Shown here in pieces: positions 1-13,100 of a DNA stretch of 64,000 bases (positions are counted from its first letter, which is position 1; each line of letters opens with the position of its first letter). The position numbers were made by a program, and so were the translations under genes. The stretch spans positions 15,750,501-15,814,500 of the forward strand of contig NC_135241.1 of the NCBI RefSeq assembly GCF_947623445.1, given 5' to 3'. The DNA is from Clavelina lepadiformis (lineage: Eukaryota; Chordata; Ascidiacea; Aplousobranchia; Clavelinidae). Under the pieces are notes generated by a model. It saw nothing but the letters and a program-made list of their open reading frames with translations. It was not told the origin of the DNA and searched no databases.

Positions 1-663
1 AACTAATTCCATCAACTGGATGTTGGCTTCCTCAGCAGTAAATGAGTGTGGAATGTTTCTAGTCAAGTATCTGGTGCACAAGCTGGCCTGTGTGTAATAA
101 ACCATGTCAAGAATTGATACTCCATATTTTTTGACAGCTGCCTTGTTGTCAATCATTTTAAATGTCCATAAAGAATCAGCACATAACAGATCCTGATTGT
201 TGATCACATTTAGGGTATGTCCAGTTCGCTGCAGCTCCATCTGCAAAACTTGGTAAGCGAGTCGAAATCCATTGTGTGCTACAAGACAAACAGGTGCCTC
301 TTGTCGTTTTAAAAAGCCATGTACAAGTTGAACAACGTTAGAGTTAAACTCAGCTTTTTTTGCTTGTATTACAACAGATTCATTTAAATTGGTTAAGGAA
401 GCAATATGTTGGTCAACAGACATTTTTGCATCAACAAAAAGTGTCAACTTGTCCACGATTCGCAGCATTGATTCCATTTTACTGTTTTCACAATTATGCT
501 GATTTGTTAAAAGCTCATTCTTATGAATGGCAATTAAGCTGATCTCTGTTATACTCCCAGCATTTATTGAACTTGCATTTAACGTTAGAAAAACCAATGT
601 ATTTATTAATTTGCCAGGATTTTCTATTAACTGGTCTTTCGTGGGAGTTTCAAACAAAGGCAT
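1..663 (-). CDS. TREX-like 3' exonuclease homologue, catalytic residues replaced (partial, runs off left edge)
   Basis: An open frame of 221 codons starts at the ATG at 663 and continues past the window edge. A good acceptor (pyrimidine tract then CAG, ending at 687) lies just upstream, so a 5' leader intron is likely. The protein follows TREX1/TREX2 throughout: TLVF-type first strand at residues 22-25, EISLIAIH at 40-47, VDKLTLF at 70-76, CLVAHNG at 126-132, the LQMEL helix at 140-144, LLCADSLW at 159-166 and a final TAEEA region at 209-213. TREX enzymes are DEDDh 3'-5' exonucleases that clear cytosolic DNA and need two metal ions. Here the DxE of motif I reads T27-L-N29, the Asp after HNG is A136, and the last Asp is A213 with no His at the usual spacing. 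All acidic ligands are therefore gone while the frame stays open, which suggests a non-catalytic, nucleic-acid-binding role or early decay. Family assignment is firm; function is inferred. Confidence 0.82.
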   Translation of the reverse strand, partial: MPLFETPTKDQLIENPGKLINTLVFLTLNASSINAGSITEISLIAIHKNELLTNQHNCENSKMESMLRIVDKLTLFVDAKMSVDQHIASLTNLNESVVIQAKKAEFNSNVVQLVHGFLKRQEAPVCLVAHNGFRLAYQVLQMELQRTGHTLNVINNQDLLCADSLWTFKMIDNKAAVKKYGVSILDMVYYTQASLCTRYLTRNIPHSFTAEEANIQLMELV

Positions 664-884
664 ATTTGAATTACAAACAAAAAATACTGAAAAACAAGAA
701 CTTGTTGAATTGACTTGAAAAATTAAATGTCTATCTTAGATCAAACTAAGAAAATTGTTGAAACCTGTTGAATCAAACTACAGACAGAGCCATTAAAGAA
801 GCCTCAAACAGCAAAATATAAAATTCTTATGCGATATTGTACTCTAGTGTCATTATTTCAAAAACCTAGTTAAACCAATTAGAG
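664..884. other. Upstream flank of the TREX-like gene
   Basis: Non-coding AT-rich DNA. It holds the likely leader exon end (686-664) of the minus-strand TREX-like gene with its 3' splice acceptor, and at its right end the left 8-bp target duplication AATTAGAG (877-884) of the neighbouring hAT transposon. Confidence 0.5.
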
Positions 885-3609
885 CAGTGGTCCCCAACCC
901 CCGGTCCGCGGACCAGTACCGGTCCGTAGGTCAGTTGGTACCGGTCCGCACAGGGTACTGTTAATTAGTGTGGGAACCCCTTTTGTTGCGTAGGCACGCT
1001 TGAGTTCTCGAAATCGATTGTCTGGAGAGGCCATTTTATCGCATAATAACCTTAGTTTATTACATCACAAGCCCTTGTTATGCTAAAATTCTTGAATTGT
1101 TATCTTGAGTGTATCAGCTAGTCTTCCTAATTTAGTATCCCTTGCCCATTCTAACTGCCCGATGCCCTTTAATCAGGAGAGTAAGTTTGTTACATTCAGT
1201 TTTTTAGGAGGCGCGCAAACTTTTATTTTCACAGGCTGGGGTTATTTAGCCAGTATTCAAGAGTATTTTTGCTGAGGTTCAGGGTTTTTGATTTTTGCTA
1301 GTGTTGAGCTTTGGCATGATCTTGAACCTGGACATTTACGGAGAGCACAGTTTTATTCTTTTTTAGCAGTACAGTTTTAGTATCTCAGTTGTTTGTTAAT
1401 TCTGGTACGTGTTCTGCATTGCAGCTCCAGGATAATTCAGCTTTCTTTTTTTGGTGAAGTTATTCTCATTTTAGCTATTTTTAGTGAAGCTATATCTCAT
1501 TAAATCTTTATAACAGTCAGTTATTGAGTGTCGAAATTTATCAAACATGAGTACCAAACAGACGTCGTTAGAAAGCTTTCTTGTGAATGGGAAAAGGTCC
1601 ATTGAAGAGACAGAAGAAGAGTCTTCAACATCAAAGAAACAGAAAACTTTTAACAGACAATACCATGAGTCCTACTTGAAATATGGATTTATCGCGACAG
1701 GTGATACCCACGCACCAACACCGCTCTGCATACTTTGCGGTAACAGGCTCTCAAATGAGTCAATGAAACCGTCAAAACTGCTCCGCCACTTGAACAGCAA
1801 GCACGCTAGATCAAAAGACAAGCCCCTGGAGTATTTTGAAAGAAAAAAACGGGAACACAATGGACAGGAAAAATTTCTGAGGGTCACTACAACAATAAAT
1901 GAGAATGCTTTGAGAGCATCATTTTTGGTGGCTAACCGTATTGCTAAGGCGAAAAAGCCATTCACCATTGGTGAAGAATTAATCTTGCCCTCCACTAAAG
2001 ACATTTGCCGTGAGCTACTAGGGGAGGCTGCTGTTAAAAAGATAATATCTGTGCCTTTGTCAGCGAGCACTGTGACTAGGCGCATTGAAGAAATAGCCGA
2101 AGACATTGAAGCACAATTGTTGGAGAGGATTAACACATCACCGTGGTATGCACTCCAGGTTGACAAATCTACAGATGTTGACAACAACGCAATACTACTT
2201 GTTTATGCACGATATCTTTATCAGGAAGATATGCATGAGGATTTGTTATGTGCGCTATCCTTACCAACCAACACCACAGGAGCAGAACTATTCAAGTCAC
2301 TGAATGGTTATATATCAGGAAAATTGCAATGGTCTTTTTGTGTCGGCATATGCACAGACGGAGCTGCTGCCATGACCGGACGATTGTCTGGTTTAATTTC
2401 TCGGATTAAGGAGGTTGCACCTGAGAGTGAATCTACTCATTGCATCATTCACAGAGAAATGCTGGCAAGTCGAAAAATGTCTCCGGAATTGAACAGCGTA
2501 TTGACTGATGTCGTTAAAGTTATTAACTACATCAAAGCACACGCCCTTAACTCGCGTTTGTTTGAGCAACTTTGTGAGGAGATGGATGCAGAGCACAGAC
2601 GCCTACTCTTGCACACAGAAATAAGATGGTTATCCCGAGGAAAATCGCTAACCAGAGTGTTTGAACTACGAGAGCCATTGCAAAGATTTCTTTCAGAAAA
2701 GAAGTCACCTCTGGCTGCACATTTCAGTGACAAGGTATGGGTCGCAATACTTGCTTATCTGTGTGACATGTTTAGGCTGCTCAATGAACTCAATCTCTCC
2801 CTTCAAGGGAAAATGACAACAGTTTTCAAGTTGGCAAACAAAGTAGCTGCATTTAAAGCGAAACTGGAGTTGTGGGGAAGGCGCGTGAATAATGGTATTT
2901 TGGATATGTTTCAAACATTAGCGGGGATGTTGGGCGAAACTGAGCCTGAGCCTTCATTTTCGAAGTTGGTGCACGATCATCTGTCTTTGCTTTTGAAAGA
3001 GTTTGAGCGCTACTTTCCAAGCACAAAAGACCCACGAACTGGTAAAGAATGGATGCGCAACCCATTTGCCAGCAAACTAGGTGAATCTAGCATGTCTGTG
3101 CAAGAAGAAGATCAACTGCTGGAGATTGCAAATGACGCCAGCCTTAAAGCTATGTTCCACACAACAACTCTGCCAGTGTTCTGGATTAAGGTCATGGCGG
3201 AATACCCGGAGATCGCCACCACAGCGCTTAAAAGCCTATTACCATTTCCGACATCCTATATGTGTGAAGCGGGGTTTTCTGCAATGGCAGCAACCAAAAC
3301 AAAGCAACGGAATAACCTGGACGTTAGCAAGACACTTCGAGTGTCATTATCTCCTATTATCCCCAGATGGAATCGTCTCGTTGCAGAGAAACAAGCTCAG
3401 GGTTCTCATTGATTTAACGATGGATTGAAAATTTTGCAAATTTAAATCACTTGATATTCGTTTTAATTCAATTTCAATTTCATTTTGAATGCATGTTCAA
3501 ATACAAGAAAATTAAAAAAAATCTGCGTCTCCCCCACCCTTTTAGTGGGTCGCGGTAGAATTATCAAACGTAGACCGGTCCGCGGAGACAAAAAGGTTGG
3601 GGACCACTG
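885..3609 (+). mobile_element. Complete autonomous hAT transposon (ZBED5/Buster-like)
   Basis: A 2725-bp element bounded by terminal inverted repeats that begin CAGTGGTCCCCAACC at both ends (15 bp identical), followed by an imperfect CCGCGGACC block. It is flanked by a perfect 8-bp target-site duplication AATTAGAG at 877-884 and 3610-3617, the hAT hallmark. One uninterrupted transposase frame lies inside. Intact ends, duplication and gene point to a recent insertion, possibly still mobile. A short related MITE with TIR CAGTGCT(G/T)CTCAACC lies at 53221-53539. Confidence 0.95.
1547..3412 (+). CDS. hAT-family transposase, 621 aa, intact
   Basis: Cuts and pastes the surrounding hAT element. A BED-type zinc finger (C61-x2-C64-x16-H81-x4-H86) binds the ends. 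Two catalytic aspartates sit in recognisable hAT contexts: D206 in QVDKSTD and D271 in CTDGAAAM. The glutamate is E574 in CEAGFSA, within the C-terminal hAT dimerisation region (about 545-610). An RW motif (EIRWLSRG, 358-365) precedes the insertion domain. Length and layout match the ZBED5-like/Buster group, which has been domesticated several times in vertebrates. Here the gene lies inside TIRs with a target duplication, so it is a transposon gene and not a host ZBED gene. A 660-bp leader separates the left TIR from the ATG; no intron is needed. Confidence 0.95.
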   Translation: MSTKQTSLESFLVNGKRSIEETEEESSTSKKQKTFNRQYHESYLKYGFIATGDTHAPTPLCILCGNRLSNESMKPSKLLRHLNSKHARSKDKPLEYFERKKREHNGQEKFLRVTTTINENALRASFLVANRIAKAKKPFTIGEELILPSTKDICRELLGEAAVKKIISVPLSASTVTRRIEEIAEDIEAQLLERINTSPWYALQVDKSTDVDNNAILLVYARYLYQEDMHEDLLCALSLPTNTTGAELFKSLNGYISGKLQWSFCVGICTDGAAAMTGRLSGLISRIKEVAPESESTHCIIHREMLASRKMSPELNSVLTDVVKVINYIKAHALNSRLFEQLCEEMDAEHRRLLLHTEIRWLSRGKSLTRVFELREPLQRFLSEKKSPLAAHFSDKVWVAILAYLCDMFRLLNELNLSLQGKMTTVFKLANKVAAFKAKLELWGRRVNNGILDMFQTLAGMLGETEPEPSFSKLVHDHLSLLLKEFERYFPSTKDPRTGKEWMRNPFASKLGESSMSVQEEDQLLEIANDASLKAMFHTTTLPVFWIKVMAEYPEIATTALKSLLPFPTSYMCEAGFSAMAATKTKQRNNLDVSKTLRVSLSPIIPRWNRLVAEKQAQGSH

Positions 3610-3617
3610 AATTAGAG

Positions 3618-4650
3618 GGTAGCATCACCTGTCTTATTTCTTAGGTTAGGATTTATTAGGTTGTGTGCAAGAAATCTGGAGACGTTCCAGGCAAAATATT
3701 GTTTAAAATGTTCCGAAAAGTAGGGGAAAGGGTAATATTATCTCCAAAGTTTTAGCCTTGAATTTTGAGTTCCGTTACAGGTCAAACTGAAAAGTTTTCT
3801 AACTGCAAAAAAATGAAAATCTGCGAGTTTTGCTTTTATATACAAACCTAGATTTTTCCTGTAATTGCACTGATTCTTCGAAAACATGTTCCAAAACATG
3901 CAAAGCATGCCTAGCAGAAGCATAGCTGAAAAACGCACAATCAGTATTGGGAAAAACTTGGTTAGTGGTAAAAATGTACTGTTAAGCAATGAAGTCTTAA
4001 AAATTTCTTGGTTTATGGGATTTCTTAGAGTTAAACAAGTTTCTGTAGTTTGGCTCATGGTTGCATGGCCTCTTCATCTTATCACATTACAACAAGAAAA
4101 TTTGCATATTATCCATTTGCATATTTGCATTTGATTGTCATTTCTTTCTGGTTCTAACATTGACTGTGGTTGACCTGGCTTAACGCATCTGAGTTTTACT
4201 TAATAAGCTTTGGCAGCATCTACTTCACCAGCTGCCAGTTACCAAATTTGGAAACAGCTACTTCTGTAAACAGCTAGCCAGTTAATACTCAGTAAACAGC
4301 TAGCCAGTATTTTATCGACCGCCATTTACCAATGTAGGAAAATACAAATACGGTAAACAGCAATTACGCCAGTCAGTGAATTGAAATGTATGCCAATTTT
4401 CTACTTAAAAAATGATGTACTAATTTTTCCAAAGTGTAAATTAACCTATAATTAATCCCCTCTGACCAAAACTCTCACTTTTCATAATTAAATTACTAAG
4501 CTTGGCAATACTTGGCAGGATGCAAATTGAAATAAACACTATTTTTCAATTTAAAATCACACTTTTTTCCAAAGTCTAAATTAATCCCCTCTGACCCAAA
4601 ATCTCACCTCTCATGACTAGATTAGATCAAAAATAAATTTAGACAAAAAA
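3618..4650. other. Non-coding interval
   Basis: AT-rich DNA with no coding exon I can support. Short open frames of 80-106 codons on both strands overlap each other and have no family features. A phrase containing CAGCTAGCCAGT is repeated near 4262-4305, probably repeat debris. Confidence 0.4.
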
Positions 4651-4663
4651 AGAAGTCAAACAA

Positions 4664-4745
4664 TAGAAAGATTTGAACCCGAGACCTCCACCATACAAGC
4701 CCCATTGCTAACCACGAGCCACAACATTGCTTTCTTCTACCTGTC
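4664..4745 (-). repeat. tRNA-derived SINE head or tRNA relic
   Basis: On the minus strand a box-A-like TGGCTCGTGGTTAGCAATGG is followed about 35 nt later by the box-B-like GGTTCAAATC. Spacing fits an internal Pol III promoter, but the T-arm stem does not pair and there is no clean acceptor stem, so this is a tRNA-derived repeat and not a working tRNA gene. Confidence 0.5.
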
Positions 4746-5664
4746 TAAAAGAGGGGCATAAACCCATCAGCGAAAATCTGATGTTCGCCGTATAATGATT
4801 CAGCAACTAAACGGACGCCGGTGAAATACTAATTTCGATAAGCTCATCACCATTGATCAACTAAAGTTTAACTTGTGAGCTTAGTTCTTTAACGGAAAAG
4901 AAAATTTAATACTGTGTGTTGGTAATAACTATAAATCACATTGTAGCGGGCGTTGGGTGCTTCTTCGTTGGTCACTGGTTGGCGCCCTCGGAATACTCCC
5001 CGCTCGTGTTAATTTCCACACTGGGCGTCCGTTTTTCCATCCCATTCTTTTTCTGCCCTGCTTGCGCACAAGACGCAGTTCGATTAAAGCGTTCAACTAA
5101 GAAGGTTGTGTTTTTGTTTTCAATATACGAGCGAAGCTAACAGACAATTGAAGCAGCAGCCTTGTGAGTCAGGAGTCAGCAACCGAACAACGCACCAGCT
5201 TTAACCTTCGCCATAGCATCATTAATGAATTTTATGTAATTGATAAAAGAAAGATTTATCTACCAGATTTGAAAAGTTGCTTTATGGTACATCTGCACAT
5301 TTTTTATCGTTATTCACGCCTGACAATTTCTAAATGCTTTTTGTTACAGCTAAAACGTTTTTGCATAGGCTTAGTTTGAACTTTGTCAATGTCATTGTTT
5401 TCTAATGTCATTAGGTTTATTCTAGTAATTTTATCATAGCCAAGTTTTGGTTAGTACTGAAACAAGTAACGTAATAAGTTTTAGTCTTTCATTTACCCAC
5501 TTATTCCAATCACTAGAATTCCGTTTTCTATACGGTTCATAATTCCGTTGTTATTGTTGTAAGTTGCCACAGTCTGTCAGCTTTTCTAAGAAACAGTTCA
5601 GATGTTAGAGTTGATTCCAGTTGAAATCTGACAATGCCAAACAGTCAAGGGAGGAAACCAAGAT

Positions 5665-5775
5665 CTAGTATATAAGCGCACTGTGCACAACCACATGCAG
5701 ACAGGATGCCTTTGTACACTAGACCCCAGCTACTTAAATTGTGATGTCATCTGGTTGTGCACTTGTATACAAGAC
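5665..5775 (+). repeat. Palindromic MITE-like repeat, family A, copy 1
   Basis: About 110 bp beginning CTAGTATATAAGCGCAC and ending in the near inverse, GTGCACTTGTATACAAG. The core contains TACTTAAATTG and a CATCTGGTTGTGCAC arm. Further copies lie at 17373-17460 (opposite orientation) and 29899-29991, with weaker pieces near 21730, 29727 and 62240. No coding capacity. Confidence 0.75.
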
Positions 5776-5789
5776 CAGTCTCTATAAGC

Positions 5790-8090
5790 TAATCAGCAAC
5801 AGCTTGCAAAATACTGCTGCGCCGAAAAGGAATACAAAATAAATCTGTCCAGACTGCAAACAACCACCAAATAAACTGATGCGATGTTGGGTCCCTTCAT
5901 TTCATTTTAGACTAGGCTATGTGCACTGCAGAAGATAAGCTACGTGCCAAGCAAACAAGCCTAAAGTCTTTAAACACTGGACAAAAACACAGACAATTTA
6001 GCTATAAGGCAAATTCCAAATGCGGTGTTTACAGTTTAATTAATAAACTTCAAATTACTCCCTGCTCCCTAGCTGGAATGTACTTTTTGATCTTTTTCGA
6101 AAAGATCTTGGGTTTGCAAAAGAACTACGGGTGCACTTCAAGTGCGCGCTTAAAGGCTGTCACGCAAAAACCTAGACTAGACGGACCTCTTGTGACAAAG
6201 ATTAAAAACAGAACAAGGAAACTTTGCTGTGATGTGCAGCCACATGGTGAAGTCGCTTGCACTTTTTACATTTTAAGTTTAAGCAGGAAAAATTTCCCTT
6301 TTACAAAATAAAAGTTATATTTATAAGCATCCTTAATAGATTTTGAAAGGTCACGAGTAATCTACCAAACCCGATAGCGTGGGAGAGAGTGTAATTTGAC
6401 CCCAGAAGTGAAAACTGTAAAGAACAAATTTTGGGAAAAAGCACGTGTATGCAAAAACATAGTTGCAGTTGCTGTGTTTTTTTGTTGTTGTTATGCTTGC
6501 TCGTGAAAGGTTTGGTCACTTTTATTAAAAATTTTCTAGCACGGCAAAGCAATACTATCTTTTGTTTGCAAAATCAAAAAACAAGGTTTGTTTAAAAGTT
6601 TTTATCAAAAATATATTAAACGAATATATTGTGGCTATATCTGGAATATAAAATTGGACAACAACATCACAACTGTGCTTGTTGCGAGGAACATTACAGG
6701 CGCTGACAACAGACAATCGGAGTCAATAAAAGAATTATAGGGCCTAAATCTTAGGTGATCCCAGTAATAAGTATTACCACTTAGCAGCGCCACACAGTAA
6801 ACACGTCATTAGAGCGCAAAAAAGCGATTTAAATGATGTCATAGAAAAACTGTCATTGTCATTTTAATCAAACCATTTCAATTCATATATTTATTTCGAC
6901 TGTTAATATCCGTATTTTTAATGTTAGGGAACATGTCCTCTACATCTTCCAACAGTGTAATTGTTTCGTTATTCGTGTTATTTTGGCCTTAACTTTGGAA
7001 TTATCTTGGGATTTGGTGGAAATGCTAGCCAACCACCTTATAGCACAATTCTATTATTGCTATCTTTCATGTTTTCATCCCTTTGGCTTTGCCACTTTTT
7101 CCTGCTTGTTAATTGTTCATGAAAATGTGTTTTATTGTGCATTGACTGTAACGGTTAGCATCCTAACGAAGTTAAGGATCCGCACAGTTAATGGCATAAA
7201 AAACAAGCTAATACACCTTAGATTTCTATGTGGCACCCTGGGCGCCAACTGACGCCACAAAGAAATTAACAGAGTATATAATTATAGACTAATTAAGGAT
7301 ATAATGCAGCTTTTTTATCTGTACGATTATACAAACAGAAGTGTGTTTGAAACTTTGTAAATACGAACCATATTCACCATTTTTCAAAACACTCTCTAAA
7401 ATTTATAAACCTAAAACCTTGAAGATATAGCAGCTATGGTAAAAATACGATTTATTGCTAGGCCTAATGCTATTGAATAAGTTTCCAAAATGCACCTAGG
7501 CCTAGTCCTCTATCCTCCTATTGCAGCTTTTTTGAGAGGATGTTTTTATAAATTCACTTTGTTACTAATTTAAACGTTTTAGCTCTAAAGCAAATACCTA
7601 TGATGGAACAATGCTAAGTTGGGAACACTCACACTGGTCTGGCCATAGACTTTTTAAGCTAGTTGTAGGTAGTCTTATAGCATGCTTTACTTTCAATTAC
7701 GGTTGCTTTCTATTTTCACATATGCAGATATGTGCATTGTTTAGGATAAAAACGTATAGCCTGGGAAGTTGCTGAAGGTTTAGACAAGTGTTGAAAAATA
7801 TGCATGCGGGCGCGGATAATATTATTTTTACCCAAATTGTGGAAAGGCTGCGTTTAATTCATATGATGATTGCAAACTTACCAGCGGTAGGTGTAAACCA
7901 CGTGGCCAGTGCTTATTTACCTTTTTTAGCAGTTTTCCAAATCCAAAAAAACCTGTATCTTCTGACTGCAGAGTTTGGCATAGGCGCACTCAATACCGCT
8001 TCTCTGTGCACTCACTTTTCAATTGATTTAAAGATTGAATAAGTCAAACAGTGTACATTGCTGTGTAATTACCTAAGTGTGTACTTCCAT
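5790..8090. other. Non-coding interval
   Basis: No supported gene. The largest frame (130 codons at 5919-6311) has no recognisable features and low complexity. GGCCTA-rich phrases, common across the window, recur here. No promoter or RNA gene could be identified. Confidence 0.4.
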
Positions 8091-8091
8091 T

Positions 8092-8190
8092 GTGTTTGAG
8101 CATTTTTGTGCACCGCACTTGTCATTTTTGGTTATTTGGCACACCCAAGATCTTGCTGAAAACGGCCATACTCTGCAGTCCGGCTTTATC
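8092..8190 (+). repeat. Dispersed repeat, family B, copy 1
   Basis: Shares the phrase CTTGCTGAAA(A)CGGCCATA...CTCTGCAGTC(C/T)GGC and upstream matches (CATTTTTG-GCAC, TTTGGTT) with 63570-63690. Ends and target duplications are not resolved. Confidence 0.6.
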
Positions 8191-8907
8191 TCTGGTAAAA
8201 CTTGTCTGTATTTAAATGTCAGTTCTGAAATCAGTCAGTTCAGAAATGTCATTTAAATGATTGGGTCATGGAAGATTTTATTTTATTTATTCACCAGTAG
8301 TGAACATTAGACCAAAACGTTTTTTTGAGACAACAACTTTCCAAAGATAAAGCTTTTTGCCAAAAATTTTACTTAATCATTCTTCCCAAATAATTAAATC
8401 TTTTTGTTTTGTGTATATGGAAAAGAGCTCATTTACTGCCTGAATTCTGCACATTTCAATGCTGGTTTTTGCAAGTTCATCTGTTACACTGTTCATGTGA
8501 TCCAAAATACGAGAACGTTACACTCAAAACAAAAACTGAGTCTAAATACCCACTGTTTAGCTGACTCCTTAGACGTGTCTTGACATATAGACCTTCAGCT
8601 AGCTAAAAGTTCTTTCACAGATATGGAAGCAGAAAGGCAGCTTCTTTAGCTTTCTCAGTTTGAAAATTTATTTTTACCAGTAAATATTATTGTTTCAGCT
8701 CAGCATTTTAAGATATGGTTTCCTTTTAATTATACTATGTGTGAATTATGGGAAACTTACCTCTTTACTTCATTGAAAATATTTTGATTACAGATTATAA
8801 TCAGCATTACAAGATACCTTGTTAAAAAAAGTTACCACTATTGTCTCCATGGGTGTAATACTGTGGCCACCAATTGTTAGATACAGTGTTTAGAGAACTA
8901 GACAATT

Positions 8908-9644
<737 letters not shown>

Positions 9645-10117
9645 AGGATCTCATAACATTTTTATGTTTGAAGACTTTATCATAGTAGAACAAAACACAC
9701 TTCCAAAGGAACACAGGCAAATGGTGTACATTGATGAATAGCACAATGACAGTGCCCACCTGTCTATAAGTCAAATATAACTTTTAACAGATTTACTGCA
9801 CCGTGCAATAACATGAAAAAAAATCTGAAGCTACAACAAAAACATAACTTGTGCTAATTGTCACAGTTGATCTTTTATGTTTTTTGTTGCTTTGCTCTGT
9901 AAAAACAAAATCAGATGATTAAAGTTAAAGCATAATGTATACCCATACTAAAAAGCTCATCAACTCAGATGTAAATCATGTATCTAAGTGCCTGCCCTGT
10001 ATCATTTAGAGTTTTAGACCAATGTAGGATAACTTAAAAGTAATATATTGTTCCTTCAGGTTTGAGTTGATGAGCTTCCTGTGTATGTTGGTTTTTGTTG
10101 AACATGTAGACCTACAG

Positions 10118-13100
10118 TCAGTATTCAATATACATGCTAACTTTTAACTCTTCTTTGAGCTTTGTGACTTTTGATCGCTCCCTTTGCAATTGTTGGTGGA
10201 GTTCTGCAACTTCACTTGACAATTCATCTTTAATTATTGATAACCTTTCCACATCGAGCAGAATTTCAGCCTTTTCTTTCACTTAAAAACGAATACAACA
10301 TGTGTGCTATTAACATATTTTGAGTATGCAAAGGTTTTTATTTCTCAGCCATCATCACACAATGGTTATATTATAGGTGACTACCTGAAACTATGGGTTT
10401 GTAACAATAGAGAGTATACAAAACTCAAAAATTTCATAACCCAAATTGAAACATTCCTGAGTAATAAATGTGCACTAACTTTGAAGAAATGTAAAAACTA
10501 ACTGAAAGATTACCGTACTGTTAGTATGAAAGGTTAGTTAAGGCACTGTATATCCTAAAATTTTCCATGAGTTTGTTGGACATAGGCCAGCATGGCCAGT
10601 GTTATTTTTCAGTGTGGGAATTACCCTAGCAAATGGCCTGTTAAAAACTTCCAGGCTTATATTGAAGGTGAAAATTGATGAAATTTGACTTTTTTGACCC
10701 AAAATTGCAGTCTCGACTCTAACACTCTATTGCAAGAGTTGAGATATGAGATTTTATTAGCGTTACATGAAATAATAGCCTACGGCAGGGGTGGGCAACA
10801 TACTGCCCGTGACGGGATTTTGAACGGCCCGCAGACAGTTTCTGGTCTTACATTATAATGTGGCCCACGGCCACAATCCCCCACTACTTGCTTACTACGT
10901 CAAATAATAGTGACTGTTAGTTATTCTTTAGTTCTTTGTTTTCGGTTCTTAGTCAAGTGACAAGCATGTTATGTTCCGTCATAAAGGGCCTTTCCATCTT
11001 TTTCTTCGTCTCTTGCTTGATTCTCCTTTAGTCTCTATGCTTCTAAACTTAAAGTTTACATTAAATACGATTTATTCCTTGTATAGGTGGATAAATTCGT
11101 GATTAATGTATCAATTCAGGAATCCGGCCCACCAACTGGGTAAGTTGCCCATCCCTGGCCCAAGGCATACTAAAGTGACATACAAAATTTCAGGGAGACC
11201 CATGCAGGATTTTTCAATTAATTGCATTTTTAGTAATTTCACTTCATAATAAAATAAAGAAAGAAACTAGGCCTTTTTGCGCCTTAATGTGGCTATTAGA
11301 ATCAGTAGCAAATTTGTTTTTGATAAAACCAGACTTTAAACTGGTTGTGAGTGTATGTATATAAACTTATAAAATATATATAATATATATAAAATTAATG
11401 CATGCAAAATATGAACACTCGGATTTGATTCAAAAACCGCATAATGAAATTTTGCTTTTAGTCATTTTACTTTCAAGGTTTACGTTAGCAGGGAATTTGC
11501 TGGGTGAGGTAGTATCATGTTTTATTAAACCGGGCGAGTCCCAGAAAAAAAAGTGAAGAAAAGTTTAAGAGGACTTGATCTGAAAATAAAAACCGCAATA
11601 CCAGTACTATGGTTTTCTTAGTGTAAGATCTAGTGTCATAATTATATAAGTAAGCTCTCGTGTAGGGTTTTAGGAACCTCCTGTATAGAAACCCAAAATA
11701 CAAATTTTGTTTTGGTGACTTCAATTTTTCGCTTTGTATATAATAAGATTGTTGTTTAAGAAAAACATATTGCACTGGATAAATCACTAAACTAACTATA
11801 AAGCCCTAGTGGAATTTTTATGTAAACCAAGCTACCATAGCATACTGCATATTTTCTAATCAGGACTAGCAGATACCTATATTAAAAAAATTTACACACT
11901 TTCGCCTTGTTGTAGCATGACCAACAGTTGTTGATTTTGATTCTTGACATGGTGGTATCTTTCTTTCCATTTCCAAACTTCACTTTCAAGTTGATTAATA
12001 TTTTGATCTTTTTGCTCAACTTGCTCTGCTACTCTTTCATTGATAAGGGCAGATTCCACAGCTGCAGCGCCAGCAGGAGACTAGAATCAGGAAGTACTCT
12101 TGGTGTCCATGCAGCAAACGTTTGAAATGTAAACTTGTGTGTTCTAGTGCTACTTGTAACATATAGAAGGGATACCTATTTTTTTTCAAACTGCAACAAA
12201 TTTGCATTGACGAAGTCATTTTTCATATAAATGGTATTGTTATCTTCAAAAATACTGCATGGACACTTGGGAGAAAGAATTTTTTACAGTTTTCAGGTAC
12301 CCTCCAGTTTGTTACAACAAACTTTTACCTGAATAACCTGCCTCTGGTGAATTTGGCTAACTTCGTTGTCAATACTTTCAAAGAAATTACCACCACCTAA
12401 ACACATTTGATCAAAAACTGATGTAGGAAGTTTTGTTCCATATAATGCAAGATGGCAAAATGTTTGAAAATAAATTCCATAGTCATAAAAATTAGGTTTT
12501 GAATACAGTAGCTACGTATTTTCAACTTACCAGCTGAGGTACTTAATGGCTTAAATGTCTTTATTTGAGTTTTTCTTTCTGGAGTAGGTTCCGATTTTAT
12601 TGGAAGACTTTTTTCTACATGTTGATGAAATTCCTATGTAATTTTTGTCGGTTACAAAACCACATGAACAATAAATATGCTACTGCAAATACATCCAAAA
12701 ATGAAGATTTCTGTTCATAATAGTTGTAAATGAATTCTGTAAATGAAATTGTGAAACATTTATCGTCCTCATATATTATAAAACCATAGCCTACAGGTCT
12801 TGTATCTCATAGCCCAATAAAATCTTAAGAACAGGGTTGTACTAATTCCTATCACATACAGTACTTTCAGTCAAGATCTGATCTTTAGTGGTAGACCGAT
12901 ACATGCATAATTTTCACAACTGACAATATGCATAAAAGTCAAGCAATAAAGAGAATATCAGACCTCTAGTGATATGGTTTTTAATGACTTTTCTTTACTC
13001 TTTTTTTCTTTTCTTGTATCACCTTCAAGATAATTTGCAAAAAATGTTTCTTCAAGGGTCTTCACTAATTTAGTGGTTGTTTTATGTACAACTGGAGATG

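Noticed and set aside
1672-2187. 171-codon minus-strand open frame
   Set aside because: Complement of the intact hAT transposase.
4664-4745. Functional tRNA gene
   Set aside because: A and B boxes are present but the T stem and acceptor stem do not pair.
5919-6311. 130-codon plus-strand open frame
   Set aside because: No family features, biased composition, no splice or polyadenylation context; likely chance.
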